Assembly (NCBI GenBank): GCA_011009095.1
Contig: VTPC01008310.1
Coordinates: 1 to 64,000, forward strand
Direction: 5' to 3'
Length of the DNA stretch: 64,000 nt
Source: Ignelater luminosus
Lineage: Eukaryota; Arthropoda; Insecta; Coleoptera; Elateridae
A model generated the notes under the pieces. It ran no database searches. It was not told where the DNA came from and saw only the letters and a program-made list of their open reading frames with translations. Below, in pieces: positions 46,411 to 60,881 of the stretch (positions within the stretch are counted from its first letter, which is position 1; every line of letters starts with the position of its first letter). The position numbers and the translations under genes were made by a program.

Positions 46411-48176
46411 GGCATTTTTGCAAAGAGCAAAGTATGATACAAAAAATGTATAAATTGCAATAGTGAATAAATGAGAAAGGATTGATTCTTTGTTTCTTTT
46501 CATTTTTGGCCCGTCGAAGTGACCTTTGAGAAAGTAGTACTCACGGAAGGGGACCTACAATAAGCAGACAAAATTGGTTTTGATACCAAAAATTCTAAAA
46601 TTTTTTTTTTAAAAACTTTGTAAGTTTTCTCATCCACCCATTTCAAAAGTTAGATAGTGCAAAGTGTCACACTACAGAAACTACAACGAAAACGGGCGTT
46701 TTCTAAAACCCCATAAGTCTGACTTGATAATAAGCAATTTTTTCCCAAGTTAGCAATTATATAGGGGACCATTTTATCTTTAGTATAACGTAGATGATTA
46801 GATAAAATTGAATGAAATTAATTTCGTAACAAGTCTGAAGGGTTTAAATAAACAAATTAAGGATATAGGTCTAGATGCCTTACATTACATCTGAACGTAG
46901 TCTTACTCCTTAAAGATTACTTCTTAAATTAGTCTCATTTAATGCGAATCTTTTATAGTATACAACAATATACATTAAACAAAATTACTAAAAATAAGTA
47001 CCCACCCTTAATGTACCTGAGTACCGCATCTGCAAACTTACCGAAGGAAACGAGGCCATTTATATAGCAAGATCCAATAGGAGAGTGGGTTAAAATGTTG
47101 TTACATCATTAGAATGAATTGTTAATGACCGACAATGGTACACGAGAGGAAATGTTCGTGGCAGGGCGAAAAGGGTAATAAAAATTTACTGAATATAGGT
47201 AGACCTACCAAAGTGTAAAAACGATTAGACCCTATTTGAAAGTATAACAGAAAATTTGCAATTTGGAATGACGGGGATTACGGTAGAAAAAAAGGTTTCC
47301 GTTAATTGACAATTATCTGTCGAATATTTAAATGACTAATCAAGTCAGGAACCTTTACTAATTAGAGGTTCGTTAAAAAACTCCACCCATCTTCCTGCAT
47401 TGCTAACATTCTGTTCCACATGTGCGTTGTTATGGCTTCTGTATATTGACGTTTCTGTTTCCATGTAACAAGACCACGACTTTGAGATACTGTTATTTGA
47501 AACCCTACGAAATACAAATGGAGCCGTGCATGTCTCTTGCTGAATGATAATGATAAGGGAGGTTCGCGTGTAAAATTGAGAAACCAGATGACGGTTTGCC
47601 GGAGAATTTCAGACATTACGGGTAAAAGGTCGCGCTTTCTTTTCGAATCAAACAGGAAATAGAAATCGTAACAAGTAGTTTTTCTACCAAAACAAAATGA
47701 TTTTAATTAAATCGAAATCGGTTTATTGCATTAAACAATAGGGCCGGAGAAATCAATCTGGCGTCGTTTTGATTCTTTATGTGGAGTATTACCAGTTAAA
47801 TCTAAAGCACCTCTTTGTAACGGGAACAATATTAACGATTCCAGTATTGTCATTTACACGTTTAACTTTTCAGTACTAAATAACGCGTAGCTTTCAATCG
47901 GATAAACTTTTTCCCGTTACATGTTAAATTACTTTAATGGGATTAACTTTGAGGGTGGTGCGTTTGTACGTCAATGTCTTGTTTATTGAAAAGACATAAA
48001 TAAAAAGAACTTTTTATCTGAAAAACTTCTTCGAATGGGAATGTGTAGCCACGCTCCGAATAACCGTTTCCCCATTTCTTTTCCTGTGTGTAGTAGTAAA
48101 TGTTGTCCAAAAAGAACTGTTTACACGAAACTCTGAACTTTTTCGCTCGACGACATTCTGTTTGAACTTTACTCCG

Positions 48177-48346
48177 ATTAAGTTCACGTGTGTAGTATGT
48201 GTACAATGCTTTCCACAATGGCTTGATGCCAGAGTATAACATGAACCCTGGTTCTTGCCTCTTCCAAATTCACTTCAATTAACTTTACATGTGTACAGTG
48301 ATTCCGACACTAGCTAGATGTCACATTAACATGAATGCGGTTCTTG
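48177..48346. repeat. Diverged tandem pair, about 100-bp period
   Basis: ATTAAGTTCACGTGTGTAG at 48177 and ATTAACTTTACATGTGTAC at 48278 begin similar segments that both end in AACATGAA followed by GGTTCTTG (48258 and 48346). Spacing inside differs by a deletion. An old local duplication. Confidence 0.5.
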
Positions 48347-51300
48347 TTTAGTACGCTTTCCATTTAATAGCGAGAGCTATTAAGTCTACCTAGACTAGAC
48401 GTACATCAACTCAAACATTTATGCAAGATTAACTCTAGTTATTTCCTATAAACGGATAAATGGAATTGTAATATCCTGGAATTAAAATGGATAGCATGTA
48501 CATAACGAGCAGGTTTCTCGCAAGAATATAAAAGAAAGAAAAAGACAGTTCATATCACCATGAATAGCTATACTAAGAAAAAAGTCTTTGTCGATTACCT
48601 AAACTGAATTCGATAAAAAGAAAGTTAATAATTATCATCAAGCTGAATTTATATCATCAACTGCAATTATCTTTCTCGTATTTTTCGATTCCTATTTTAT
48701 TCATTCACATTGCTAGTTGGAGCTCCAAAACTGTTTACAATCTTCCATACAGAATGTTACAGAAAATCTTTCGTATGCTTTGAAGTTACGCATGACTGTC
48801 CTTTTTCATCATTTAAATTTTGTTTGTTTTAACTTGGACACGTCATTGATTGAGTCAAACAAGCTATGCTACACATTTTGGTTTTCTTTTAAACTGTGCT
48901 TTTTAAGCCGCGTTTTTAAAGGTCACACAACAAAAATATTGTGTAACACATTTAGACATATTTAGTGTAGTCTTTAGTTTAATGATATTTGGTGATCTTC
49001 AGAGATTAAAACAGAAAACTTTAGAAAAGATTGTTTATATATTGACAAGAGTAGTAATTCATTCGGCAGCAAAATTCCTAAAAGTTTTTCAAAACAGAAT
49101 ACTAGTTGTATTCAATTTGATTAACAAACAAAGAGAACTCAATATTCGGAAATATAAGATTTAGATGAGTCTTCTAGTTTCGAGAATAGGACATTTTACA
49201 CTAATTGTTGTGAAACATTCAAAATTAGTGTTTTTGACAAAGCAGTTCTGAAACCAAACAAAGAACTTATAAATAAGATTTATTTGCTATTGATAGTGAT
49301 GTAAGGAAAACGTTACTCATTCTGTAGAGGGCGTTCTTCAAATAATTGACTGCTTCAAAGCCTTAGAAGATTTGCTCTGAACACAAGTTAAAGAAAGAAA
49401 GATTTGCGTCACTGTTAATCTCCTTTTTGAATTGGGCACTATGTTTATAAATCTTAATTGCTTGATTCCTATAAAGGTTAGTGATAGTAAAATCTGCTTT
49501 CTAATACAGTGTTTTGTTTTTTGATTTGGTTATTAAAAAGATTCTTTTCAAAAACTGAAATTCCTAAATTCTCCATATTTTCAAAAAAATAATTTTGATC
49601 ATAATTGAGACTAATTCTAATGTACGTTACTCATTGACTTACTTTTTTGCAATAAGTGTAAAGAGTGAACATAATCACTTCTTTTGCGTTATTTCAAAAT
49701 TATGGATTTTGTTGTAAAGCTGCGCAATAAAGCCTAGCTGGTTTCCATTATATGTGTAAAAAGAAGGAACCATTTTTAAATTCTGGCCAATAGTTTTGAT
49801 CTAAAGATTTTGCCCATATCAATTGATCATCAATATTGTGGTTGTTTCTTTGATGACTTTTGTTTTGCCCATAGTAAACACAGTATCAATGTAAAACGTT
49901 TCAAAAAATTAGATATTTCTCAGGTATATGAGGCGCTATTCATATAGTCTAGCAAAAAACATTTAAATACGGTTATGCTAATGTCCAAGAATACTGTATA
50001 ATTCTGTAATATTTCCTATTTGAATATGTTATGTTGATTTATCAGATGAAGATAACAGGTACTAACCCGCTTTTGCTGAACAAAGGGTGTCTACTGTCAA
50101 TAATGTTGAAAATAAGCTTTTGAAGTTTGATTTGTCAACTGCAGCAAACTTTGTAAACCAATTCAAAAGATATAAAAGCTAAATACCAGATAGCAAAATA
50201 AAATGAAGAAGAAACACTCACGCTATTGGCACAAGAAGAACTTAAATCAAACAGGTTAGCAAGGCAATAGTACTTGGTACATGAATACTAATTACTGTTT
50301 GCTTATTTTGAGTAATGAATGACTGCTGAATAACCTTACCAACCAGATGCTAAACAAATAAGACTGAAAACCAACTTGAACCAGTAGATATACCTCAAAA
50401 CTATTAATTCAATACATTTTCTTTCAATTAAAAGTTTCTAATAATTAAATTAATCAAAAATTTAAAGCAGAATTAATTCGTTAGAAATATAAGAATTGCT
50501 AGCTAGCTTGGATTTTGTTCCACGATGATCTACTACATAATACAAAACCAACCTCAGAACTGTACTCCAATATTTTAAACACAAATACGCATGGTATAGT
50601 TTTAAATTGGGGGTCTGAGAAAAAGGTTCTATTATCTACTTTATTTGTTACATCTACATCCATTGATACGCGATTCTCAGCAAATCTTTGCAAGAATCTA
50701 TAATAAAATAGAAAAGATATCTGTTTGGTCACTCTTGACTTATATGGAACTTTTCTCGACTTTTCAAAACCTGTTATTATGTTATTCATCTTTATCTGTT
50801 TATGCTAAACAAATTTCTGCTTATGACTAATGGTTGGCTAACAACAAGAGCTTTAAAGACCAAAATTAGGGTTCTTAATTTCCAATCAGATACGGGAGAC
50901 AAGCATTAAATATAAGAAGGTTCGTTTGACATCCTACACAAATAGGCAAATACGAGACATATTCTAATTATAAACATTTATAAATAATTTCTTCCTTGCT
51001 ACATAAGAAAATGTAATTTTGAAAGTAATTTTAATTTGTTATCATAAATGCAGCCACGCTGATGTGCGGTCATATATTATAAGTTACTCTTGATCTTGTG
51101 ACTGTAGATTATGGTGATTTACAGAAATGCTAATACATAGTAAAAATAGGGCCTTGTCTTAAAATATAATGTTGTAATTCGAATTTCATAAAATGTGCAA
51201 GAAACTGCTATTTTGCTAGAGTTCTGAACTTTTGAGTACTTCTAGGTCTTCAGTGATTTGTTCAGCGCTCTGGTTTTATGTCATTGCAAGCCTTTAGGTT

Positions 51301-54300
51301 CTTTGTAGATTTTTAGGTTCTTGCAGGCAAATCTCTGCTGAATCCATTCTTGTGGGCTTCTGAAAAAGTTACTAAGCTGAAACCGTTCTTCTGCTTGTGT
51401 CTTAGGTGTGTAAGACAAGATACGAGTAGGTCGTACGCCAGTGATTTTTGAAGTCAACAAAATTACACAACTCCATATTATTAAACCTTCAATCGGTTTA
51501 GTGATGACAACAGTCAATGACATAAAAAAAGTCAAAGTTTGTCACATATTGTATTGATGTTATAATGACTTTCTTCAAACTTGCCCAAATAGGATATTTA
51601 AAAATAATATCTGCAATTGTTTTGTAAACCAAAGAAGAAAAGAAATACTGTCTGTAAAAAGAATTTAGAAATAATGGAACAGGATCTCTCGATTACTCTA
51701 CTAATGTGACACATAATATAACTCCTATAAAATGATACGACAACAAAGTAACTCACCTTGTTTTATCACACAAGGGAATTCAATTTATTGCTAGAGTATA
51801 GCGGTGGAATGAGGAAATTCAACAACCCGAAATTATAAAACAGTACAACTGTTTCTTGGGAGGAACTGATTTACATTTTATGTCGGTTTCGCATTATTAT
51901 GTAACATTAATCTTGAGTGACGACACAGAGTACATACTAACCCTATACGCATCCTTTACAATATATTGATTGCTGTACAGATAGAGATAAAAAGAAACTT
52001 TCTCTCTTTAGATTAGAAATTGGGCAAGATCTCAAAACGGGAAAAGAATTTAATCGCACACAAGAGATACTGCTATCAAAAAGGTCGTCCGTCAGTTATA
52101 TCGTCTTCATCACCAATATCATCTCAAAGGAAAATAATAATTGTTACTTTTAGAAAATACCTTAAGTAATAATTTGGGCCAATATTTAATAGACAAGTTG
52201 TACATAAATAATCTGAATTTATAAATAACAAATTGAAACTAAAACCAGCCAAAAATGTCGCATATTGTAGAGTTTTCTATTTTAAAATCAAATAAATGCT
52301 TTTAAGGTACTAAAAATAAATTTAGTGTGTTATCATTCCTTTGGTAAATTTATACAAGAAAAGGAAGTTTAAACACAATTTTCTGTGGAAATTTAAAATT
52401 TCTCTAGGTAAATAACGCCTACGGGGTTTGAATGTTTTTTCGTCCTGGAGTTTGACAAATGACAAACTTCAAGAATAATTGAATATTTTACAAAAAGTTT
52501 TCGATAAAAACTTTTCATTGGGTTAAATGATGACTTGTCAGTTTTCATTTAGTAGAAAATTTGTTGGAAATTCTTAATGTCTGTCTCCTTAAATAAAATC
52601 AGAAGTTGTTCATTCTAAAAAAAAACAAATAAAGTAGGAATAACAAGAATTATCCTACAATAATCGAGCATTAATGGCGCCTTTGTCTTGGTAGTATCTC
52701 TTTTGTTTCGTCTAATACTGATATATATAAACGTAGCCTACTAGATTCTATCTCAAAAGAAACCTTTTGTTCATCTTAGAAATATTTTGAAAGCGCATTT
52801 TTGTTTTTCCAGCTTAGTTTTTGTATGCTTTGAATCGTTATTTAAAATAAATAAAAAGAAAATCCAACAAAGGTAGAGAATTGAAAGTTTCAATGAATAT
52901 TTAATGAGATCTTGTCAGATATGGTTATGAGCATACTTTACTGTTTGAAATGTCAATATTAAGCCGTAAAATGAATTCTTCAGGGAAAATATCTTTCTTT
53001 TCTGGGCTTAAGTTGTAATGATTACACTTATATAAGAGTTCTCAATTAATATAATTTTAGAATCTTTTCTTATGAAAAATATAAAAGAAGTAAAAATTCA
53101 ATAAAAGTGCTCAAGAGTAGGTCAGCTGCATGCATGCTTAAGACAAAATGAATTATGGCAAAAACTCAATCTAATTTTCTTTATGCTTTTAGCCCACACA
53201 CACACTTTTCACATCGGTTAATCCTACAAACAAAATAAAGAAGAGCATAAATTTCCTGGATTTTTGTAATCCTTTCATATTCGTGTAAGTGTATAAGGGT
53301 CGATCATTAGGCGGTATTTTGATGTTCATTCGAAAAATGTTATCCCATTCATTGTGCAAAGGAAAAATTATGTAGAAGTATTCGTTTCAAAACTGATCGA
53401 GGATAAAATCGACTGAACTATATAACCCTTGATATTCAACCAATAATTTATAGAATCTCTTTTTAAAAGACTCAAAACTTCGTGATTTCAATCATTTAAG
53501 TAGGGTCCGTCGAGAAGATTAGTTCGAGTTCAAGTCATAACGTTAGCAATATCAGCAAGGGAAATGTATGTTTTTCTTCCACATACACACATTTTATTTA
53601 AATTTATGGTCTTTTTATATATAAATATTTTCTTTTGCTGGTGTCTATTTCTCTAGCGACCCTACTCAAGCACAACATTAAAAGAAAAATTATCGACATT
53701 ATTGGCTGTGTGAAAGGAAACATACAAGGGAAGAGAAACAAGGACAAAAGCTTAATCCTAGTTTTACGATAAGAACAGTTTAATACTCTTCTCCAATACC
53801 AATTAAGCCCTTCATCAACCTCGTGTTATAAGATTTAATCCCTATATATGTCCTCTAAGTTTCATAACACCATAACCTAATTCAAACATAATGCACAAAT
53901 ATTGAAAACTAAAAGACATTTTTTACAATTATGTAAATTATTCAATAAAAATGAAAACTCAAAAATATGTTACAAAAAAATCTAGGTCTTCATGATGATG
54001 TCTACAACGATTTTTCTCGAAGGTGTTATTTGAAAAACATAAAAATGTGATGTCAAACTGCTGAAGATTTGTTACGTCGATTTCCGGAGACCAAGGGACA
54101 TCTAAATCTAAAATCTAAAGAAGAGTTTCCTTTTGCATTTTATCTAGTTGTCAAGTTTTCTGAAAATATGGAACGATTAACGAGCGCTGACTGTAGACTT
54201 TTAGTTTTATAAATTTATAAATTAATAGGAAAAATAAATTTAAAAAAATATTCCCTAGGAAACAGATAAAAAAGGATATCAAGCAATATTTCTTGTGTCG

Positions 54301-57300
54301 TTTGAAAATTTAAAAAGAATACTAGGAAAATTGGTAGATAATTGAAAAATATTATTAGAGCGCTTTTATAATTTTCTTTTGAAAAAATTAATGGAAAATT
54401 TGCGCAATTCATGTAAACATCTACCAGACTAGCTAGTTGGCAGACTTATGTTATGGGTAAGGAAACATAATACAACAAAACCTAGCAATTAAAATTTGTT
54501 TAATAATTTTAATAGTCTCTTTATACATAATAATGCTGTAGAATCGATATCATCAGGTTGTATCCAATATCTCCAAGCAATTTGAGAGCATAACTATGTA
54601 AACAAGACAAGATGGTCTCATTTGGTCTCTCTCCAAGATAATCTGCAGACAGTAAACGTATTTAGTTTCTTTGTTGATGTTTCACTAGAGGCAGCATAAA
54701 AAAGATTTGCTATAGATCTTTAAGAATTTTACTTTTAGTGGAAATATAATTTATTACTCACAACTAGTAAAGTCTCTAAATAAGTGACTTGAAGCTTTAC
54801 ATATTCGCTTCTAAATTCAAAAGTTGTAGCCTGTGTTAAGAATTAACATTCCTTCTCGTTGCAGGGTGTATCGTGTCTTTGACAAACCATTAGTAGATGA
54901 AGTAGACAGTAGGCCCGTAGGAGTATCCTACTAACTTTAAACAATGGTTTGATAGTTGTTTTCGTCTTTTCATTAAATATCCTTTAGTAGTTTTTATGGT
55001 TTTAATTACTTCGTCCATAATTAAACTAAACAGAAGCTTCTATTTAGGAGAATTCCTTGGGAAAATTAATTTCAGTAATAACAAAAAATCTGAATAACCA
55101 AAATTCTAAAGTAAATGAAGTGCAGACAAAAATTTGCAAGATCATGATTGTTAGCAGTTAATATTCACAAAAGCAAATATAATTGATTTGCCTGTCACAT
55201 AAAGTCAAAACCTGCTGCGAAGCAACAGTGACTCATTCAGCCATGGAGTAAGATAATTTACATTTTGGGATTGGCATCCGTTAGAAGACGCGATGTCCGG
55301 TGTAGTCGTTTTGTCCCGAATCAGTCTCCAGACGGTTTCACTGCTACGTGCAAAAGCAACCACGAAAAGTACGTCACTGATATTACGAGTGTACCGCAAT
55401 AAAAAAAAATTGCATGTGTCATTCTGATGACTCCATTTTGTTATTATGCAATCTTGACCTGGAGCTATTTCGGCGGTGTTATTGTTGCCTTCTTGAGCTC
55501 CATAACATCACGAACAGATGAGCGTGGCTTAATTGTGCTCAATAGCAGTAGTTACGTCATTGATTTAAGAAAGATTGTATCTCTTAAGTCTGGAGAAAGG
55601 TTCAAAGAACTCATGCTTCATCAGAGAATAAAATTTTGAAGTATAGAGGTGTCCATCTTGACCGAATCTGCTTTTAAACAAACACAATACATTTGCTTTC
55701 CCAGAGGCGTAGCCACTGATATTGAATTGCTATTAAATTATAGTAAAAACAATAATAAAAATTGAATTGAATGAACATTAGAATCAATTATTAATTTCTT
55801 TTAAATTTATATTTTAAAAAAAGATATTTTATTTCTAATTAGATCGATATAACTCCACATCATTAAATGCTTTCGCAGTTTATTCAAAGGTCTAACTTTC
55901 TGTAGATCTAAACTTTCGTAATTTAGCAAACTTGATCATATTTACACACTTCATAAGAGAGTTAATGTAAATGTTTAGAATGTTTGTAGAGTACATTATC
56001 AAGTATGCAAAGTGTTACAGCAACTGTTTTTCTTGTTGAAGTAAACAGTACATCAAGACACTCCATTGTAGATGAATTTAATTGGCCTACTAGAATCCAC
56101 GTTAATCCAATTCTACATTTTTTTGGTTCAATTTATTCTAAACCATAACTTCGAAAAAGGATTAAATAATTCTAGGTCATTTCCAAGCTTTTTTCCAGGG
56201 TAACCGAACATTCATTAAGTCCAAGAACGTTCGGTTTTGTTAAACAAATTGGTTTTTTCCTTGAATTCTGTCTACTTAGAAAATTGCCTAATTTGCTAAA
56301 CAATATCAGCTACATTATGTGAACAAGTAATACCTTCAGTGAATTTCCTGATGTAATACATCTTACGGTGCTTGTAAAGCTCTAACAAATGGTTAACCGT
56401 TAAGGCAAGTTATCGATTAGTTTACCTTTACATTCACGAGTTCAATGCTCCACCACGAATAAAATTAAATTTAGTAAATTACAAACCAACCCAAATCTAG
56501 TTTTTGGCATTTTTATTATTCTTATAATTTTTTCCTCGAAAGTCACTCAATGATATTAGATTTACAAAATAAGGAAGGTATTTTCTTCTTCTTCTTCTTT
56601 CTCTTAAAATTCTAAAAGAAATGCCGAAACAGAATTACTAATCAGCAATGGAAATTCATTTCGTAAAAAGTCTTTACATGTAAAGATTTTAAAATTAAAA
56701 GGAAATCAGTTTTCCCTAAGACCTACTTTTCATTTCCGCTTTATTATTATGAAAGTTATTTCATATCCGTCCCACAACTATCGTTTTTAACCATTCTTAA
56801 TCCGATTTTGTTTTATTGCCTCCGTTCTGTTCTTCTCTTAATATCATTAGCGTTCTCCTTGTTAGTGAATAATCAAATTTACGACTGTGACATGAGCAAA
56901 TGATGGCGAAGAAAATTTCAAGCTTCGTTGTGAAATTGGAAAATTTGCCTTACGGTTTTCAGCGTAATTTCATTAATATAATAATATATTGTTTGATAAT
57001 AAAAAGCGACGCCTACGTTATATATTTGACAGGGAAGGTTTAAAGATTTGAACGTTATTAGATGACACGCACCTATTCAGAAGATTTACGAGTATCCTCG
57101 TCGTAGTCTGATAGAAACGCATCTGCCTTCTTGTTACAATATAAAACGCTTGATTTGACGCAGGAAAATACGCTCGCAGAAATACTTTTCGGTAATTCAA
57201 CATAGAACATCCGCTTTCGCGAGGAAAGACAAAGTTCGATTCTCTTGGGCAAAACTGTCTATACATACGAATCTTAGTAAGCTTCTATTTCTTTGTCTTA

Positions 57301-58429
57301 CGAAGTTCGCTAACAGAACTAAATAAACACTGCGGTGAGAAATTTTTCTCACTTTCTGGGGTAACATGGACTCAGAAAATTTAGAGGGAAATAAGAAAGG
57401 CTAAAAATAGACATTTATTAGGTGATAAAGATAAAAACGGAAAACTCGTTTATTTGTATTTATTGCTTTTTATTTAATAATCTGAAATAACGTAATTTCT
57501 AAATTAATAAACAAGGATAAATTGGGAGGTTTAATTCAATTTCATTAGAAGTTCGGAAATACAAGGAATCTCAAATAAAAGGAGTTTTAATGCCCAAAAA
57601 TGACTGTGAATACTTAGAGAGTTTTCTTGACAAAAAGTCTTTCAAATTGGGATATTTTAATTTAATTTAATACCTTCGTATTACCAAATAAAACCAAACA
57701 GAGAGAAACAGAATGACTACAACAATTAAATATTCGGAGACAAACTTTGATTATTTAGGGGTATTAGTAACTGAATTCCATTTATTGTAAATGCTTTTAA
57801 ACACTTGCGTTTAAAGAAGTTCCTGTGGCTTAAATTTATCCTTTTACAAAACAATGTGTACAAGGTCAGCGCGAATTTTCTACTTTCTAAGACAAATGGT
57901 TCATGGGGATTTGATGTTTGATGCTACCGTGAAGGTCGCCCCGCAGATACGTAAACATTATTACAAACCTCAGAATAAAACTTCTAGCACACAAAGAGAT
58001 TATGTTATAATTTATAGATATTATGGTAGATTAATTTAATATTTTCATTGAAAAGGGCCCAACATTTCGAAATAAAATGATTAGTTGGGCAACCTTTAGA
58101 TAAGTACATATATGGTGGCAGTGGAACGAAAATACTGCTTTGTTTACTCTTTGTACGAATCTGTAATTGTGAAAGAGGTGACTGAATTAAGGCATTAAAA
58201 TTTATGGCAAAACCTTTCAGAGAAACTTGATGTTAACCTCAATAAATAATATTGAGAGGAGTATCATTTTATTATTAGAAAGTAGAACCTGACTCAATTT
58301 GATAAAAATAATGTAGCTCTTGTATCTTTCTAATACGATGCATAGTTGTCGAGCAAAACTAAGTCTTTGGAAATTTCTCAAATACAGTTGTAGTTTTAAA
58401 CTACCTCACGTTTTCCATTTATTGCAACT

Positions 58430-58461
58430 GAATCGGTCATTTCCAAAACTACATAAGTCAC
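58430..58461 (+). repeat. Left terminal inverted repeat of the transposon
   Basis: GAATCGGTCATTTCCAAAAC followed by TACATAAGTCAC. Its inner part is also the reverse complement of 58578-58596 (GTGACTTATGTAGTTTTTG), so the left end can fold on itself. Confidence 0.93.
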
Positions 58462-58737
58462 TATTTTTTCGAAATGCAGTTTTTGTCTTATACAACATCT
58501 TTAGTTTCGTTCCATTATACTTAGTTGGAAATCTCACCCAAGTTTTTTAGGAGTCCTTGCAAAAACAACATTAGTCAGTGACTTATGTAGTTTTTGCGGT
58601 TACTTCTGCGCAAGTTGGCTATGTTATCGGTCATATGTTACATCAGCTGTAAATGCGCTGGGTAAACAAACATGTCGTTTCAGTGCAAATCGTTCTAGCT
58701 AACATTCACCTGTGCGTTACGATAACTGTTTTTTAAA

Positions 58738-60540
58738 ATGCCATCAAGTAGTGAATCAGAAAGTGATCAAGAGCCCAAGAAAAAGAAGGTAGCTGCAAGA
58801 AAAACGGGTGAAGACTGCAGGTAGGTTATTTATTAGATACCTTAAAGTTATTTACTATAAATTAATAAAACTCATAATAAGTAATAACATCCGTATGGGA
58901 ACTGTAGTAGTTCTTTTATTTCAGGTGCAAAAATTTGTGTTTTTCCACACTGAACGAAGAAGACCTTGAATTTTGTATAAATTCAATGAATAACTTTTCC
59001 ACCAAGGACGAGCAGGATATATACCTACAATAACACATTGAAATAAGTGATGCATGGCACTTTGAGGCAATGCAGCTTTAAGTATTTTGTGTCAATACCA
59101 ACAGGTACTAAAGTTAAGGTTTGTAAAAAGGCATTTATAAGTACATATGGAATAACAGAAAGAAGGGTTCGCCGACTTTGTGATTTACTAATACAGAGAA
59201 GCACTCCACAAGATAGAAGAGGAGTTCATCCTAAACCTAATACTAAACCCCCTGAAACTTGCAGCAAAATTCATGAACATATTCTCTCTAACCCAGAAAA
59301 CTGACCCATTATTCTGGAAAAACCAAAGAATACCTTGATGCTCGTTTAAACTTCAAAAGCTATACCCTCAACTGGATGTTAGCTATAAATTTTATTTAAA
59401 GTACTTTAAAGAAAATTTCTCATTAAGATTTGGCAGACCACAAGTAGATACTTGTATCACTTGCGAACAACTTTCTGTAAAACTAAAGAGTACCAACCTT
59501 TCAGACAATGTTAAAAGAACAGTTGCTGTAGAACTAATGGTTCATACAAGGAGGGCTAAAACGTTTTATAGCAAACTATCAACTATTAAGGATCTTGGTC
59601 AGAACCAGAAAGAAGTAGCTGCGATAACATTTGATCTTATGCAAAATTTGCCCTTACCGAACATTCTCGTTCAAGACATGTTCTATTTAAGACAATTATG
59701 GTGAATTGCTTTGGGGTTAAAAACTTGAAAACAGAGAAATCAACATTTTACATGTACCACGAGGGTATTGCTTGCAAAGGAATAAATGATGTATACTCTA
59801 TGTTGTTACATTATATTAATAATAACGCAATAACCAGAAGTGAAAGAGCTTCATCTGTTCTCAGATGGATGTCCTGGGCAAAATAAAAACAACACTGTTA
59901 TTAGATTTTTGCTATCTTTGACAGATACCAAGCGTTTTGAAAAAAATTGTCACAATTTTCCCATAAGACCATTCATTTCTTCCTAGCGACCGTGATTTTG
60001 GGGTTGTGAAGAAAACCATCCGAAAATGTGACCGTGTATACGTGCCAAGTGAATATTTCAGAATGGTGGCTGAATCAAGTGACAAATTTGCAGTAGAAGA
60101 ACTGAAGCCAGAACAAGTTTATGAATTTAGGAAGTGGTGGCCACAGTACTACAAAAAAATGTTGTTTATCAGAAGAATCTTATGGAAAAAAACTCGGTAA
60201 AGATCAAAAACACACTTTCTCCCCGCCAACCTACATGAGTTTTCAGTATGATTCTCACAAAAGTGGTACTGTGGTTATAGAAGACTTCATTGGTGGTTTA
60301 AAAAAGCACTCCTTCCAACTACGGAAAAATAAAACAACAAAGGTGACCCTTCCTTCTATAAAGGCCTACAAAACTAGAAATCCAATAAACTCCAAGAAAA
60401 TTGCCAACTTACGACAAACTGAAGGCAGCATTTTGGACGAGCATATTGAGTTTTACCACGAAATCTTCAATAAGTCAACAGAAGAAATCGAAGACTTACA
60501 GGAAAATGCTAAATATGATTACGTTCCACAATATTTAAAA
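58738..60540 (+). pseudogene. Broken transposase-like gene
   Basis: It starts with ATG at 58738 in a first exon with a basic patch (EPKKKKVAARKTGEDCR), a GT-AG intron at about 58821-58924 (TGCAG|GTAGGT to TTTCAG|GTGC), and a cysteine-rich continuation CKNLCFSTLNEEDLEF. An in-frame TAA at 59031 and shifts near 59040-59090, 59300 and 59700 break it. Later pieces in changing frames include ITERRVRRLCDLL (59047-59304 frame) and VDTCITCEQL (CxxC). Further on are QNLPLPNILVQDMFYLRQLW, MYHEGIACKGINDVYSMLLH, DGCPGQNKN, DRVYVPSEYF and SFQYDSHKSGTVVIEDF (60121-60648 frame). The piece order fits one transposase-like protein of about 550-600 residues. It is non-functional here. Confidence 0.82.
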
Positions 60541-60881
60541 GTACTGTATATATGTATTAAATTAAGTATATATGTACGTATAATTGTATATGTATATATA
60601 CCACGTACATTTTCTTTGTTATGTTCAAGTTGTAACAATTCTGTATAATAAAAACTAAGTTTCTACGCTTATAACACGAACATAATTGTCATTCACAGCA
60701 AAAACAACATAAGTCAAAAAATATCTATTTCATTTTTTTCTAGATTGTTAGAAAGGAGGACCACAACATTGTGCATAACATATGCCATGAACACCAAAGA
60801 TTGTAATTAGTAAGGCAAGTACCAAATAACCTTTTTTTTATGTTATTCAGTTTTTAGTGATTCCTGTAAAATTTAAGTAAC

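Noticed and set aside
50499-50830. Overlapping 61-96-codon ORFs on both strands
   Set aside because: No recognisable family and no splice context; overlap on both strands suggests chance openness.
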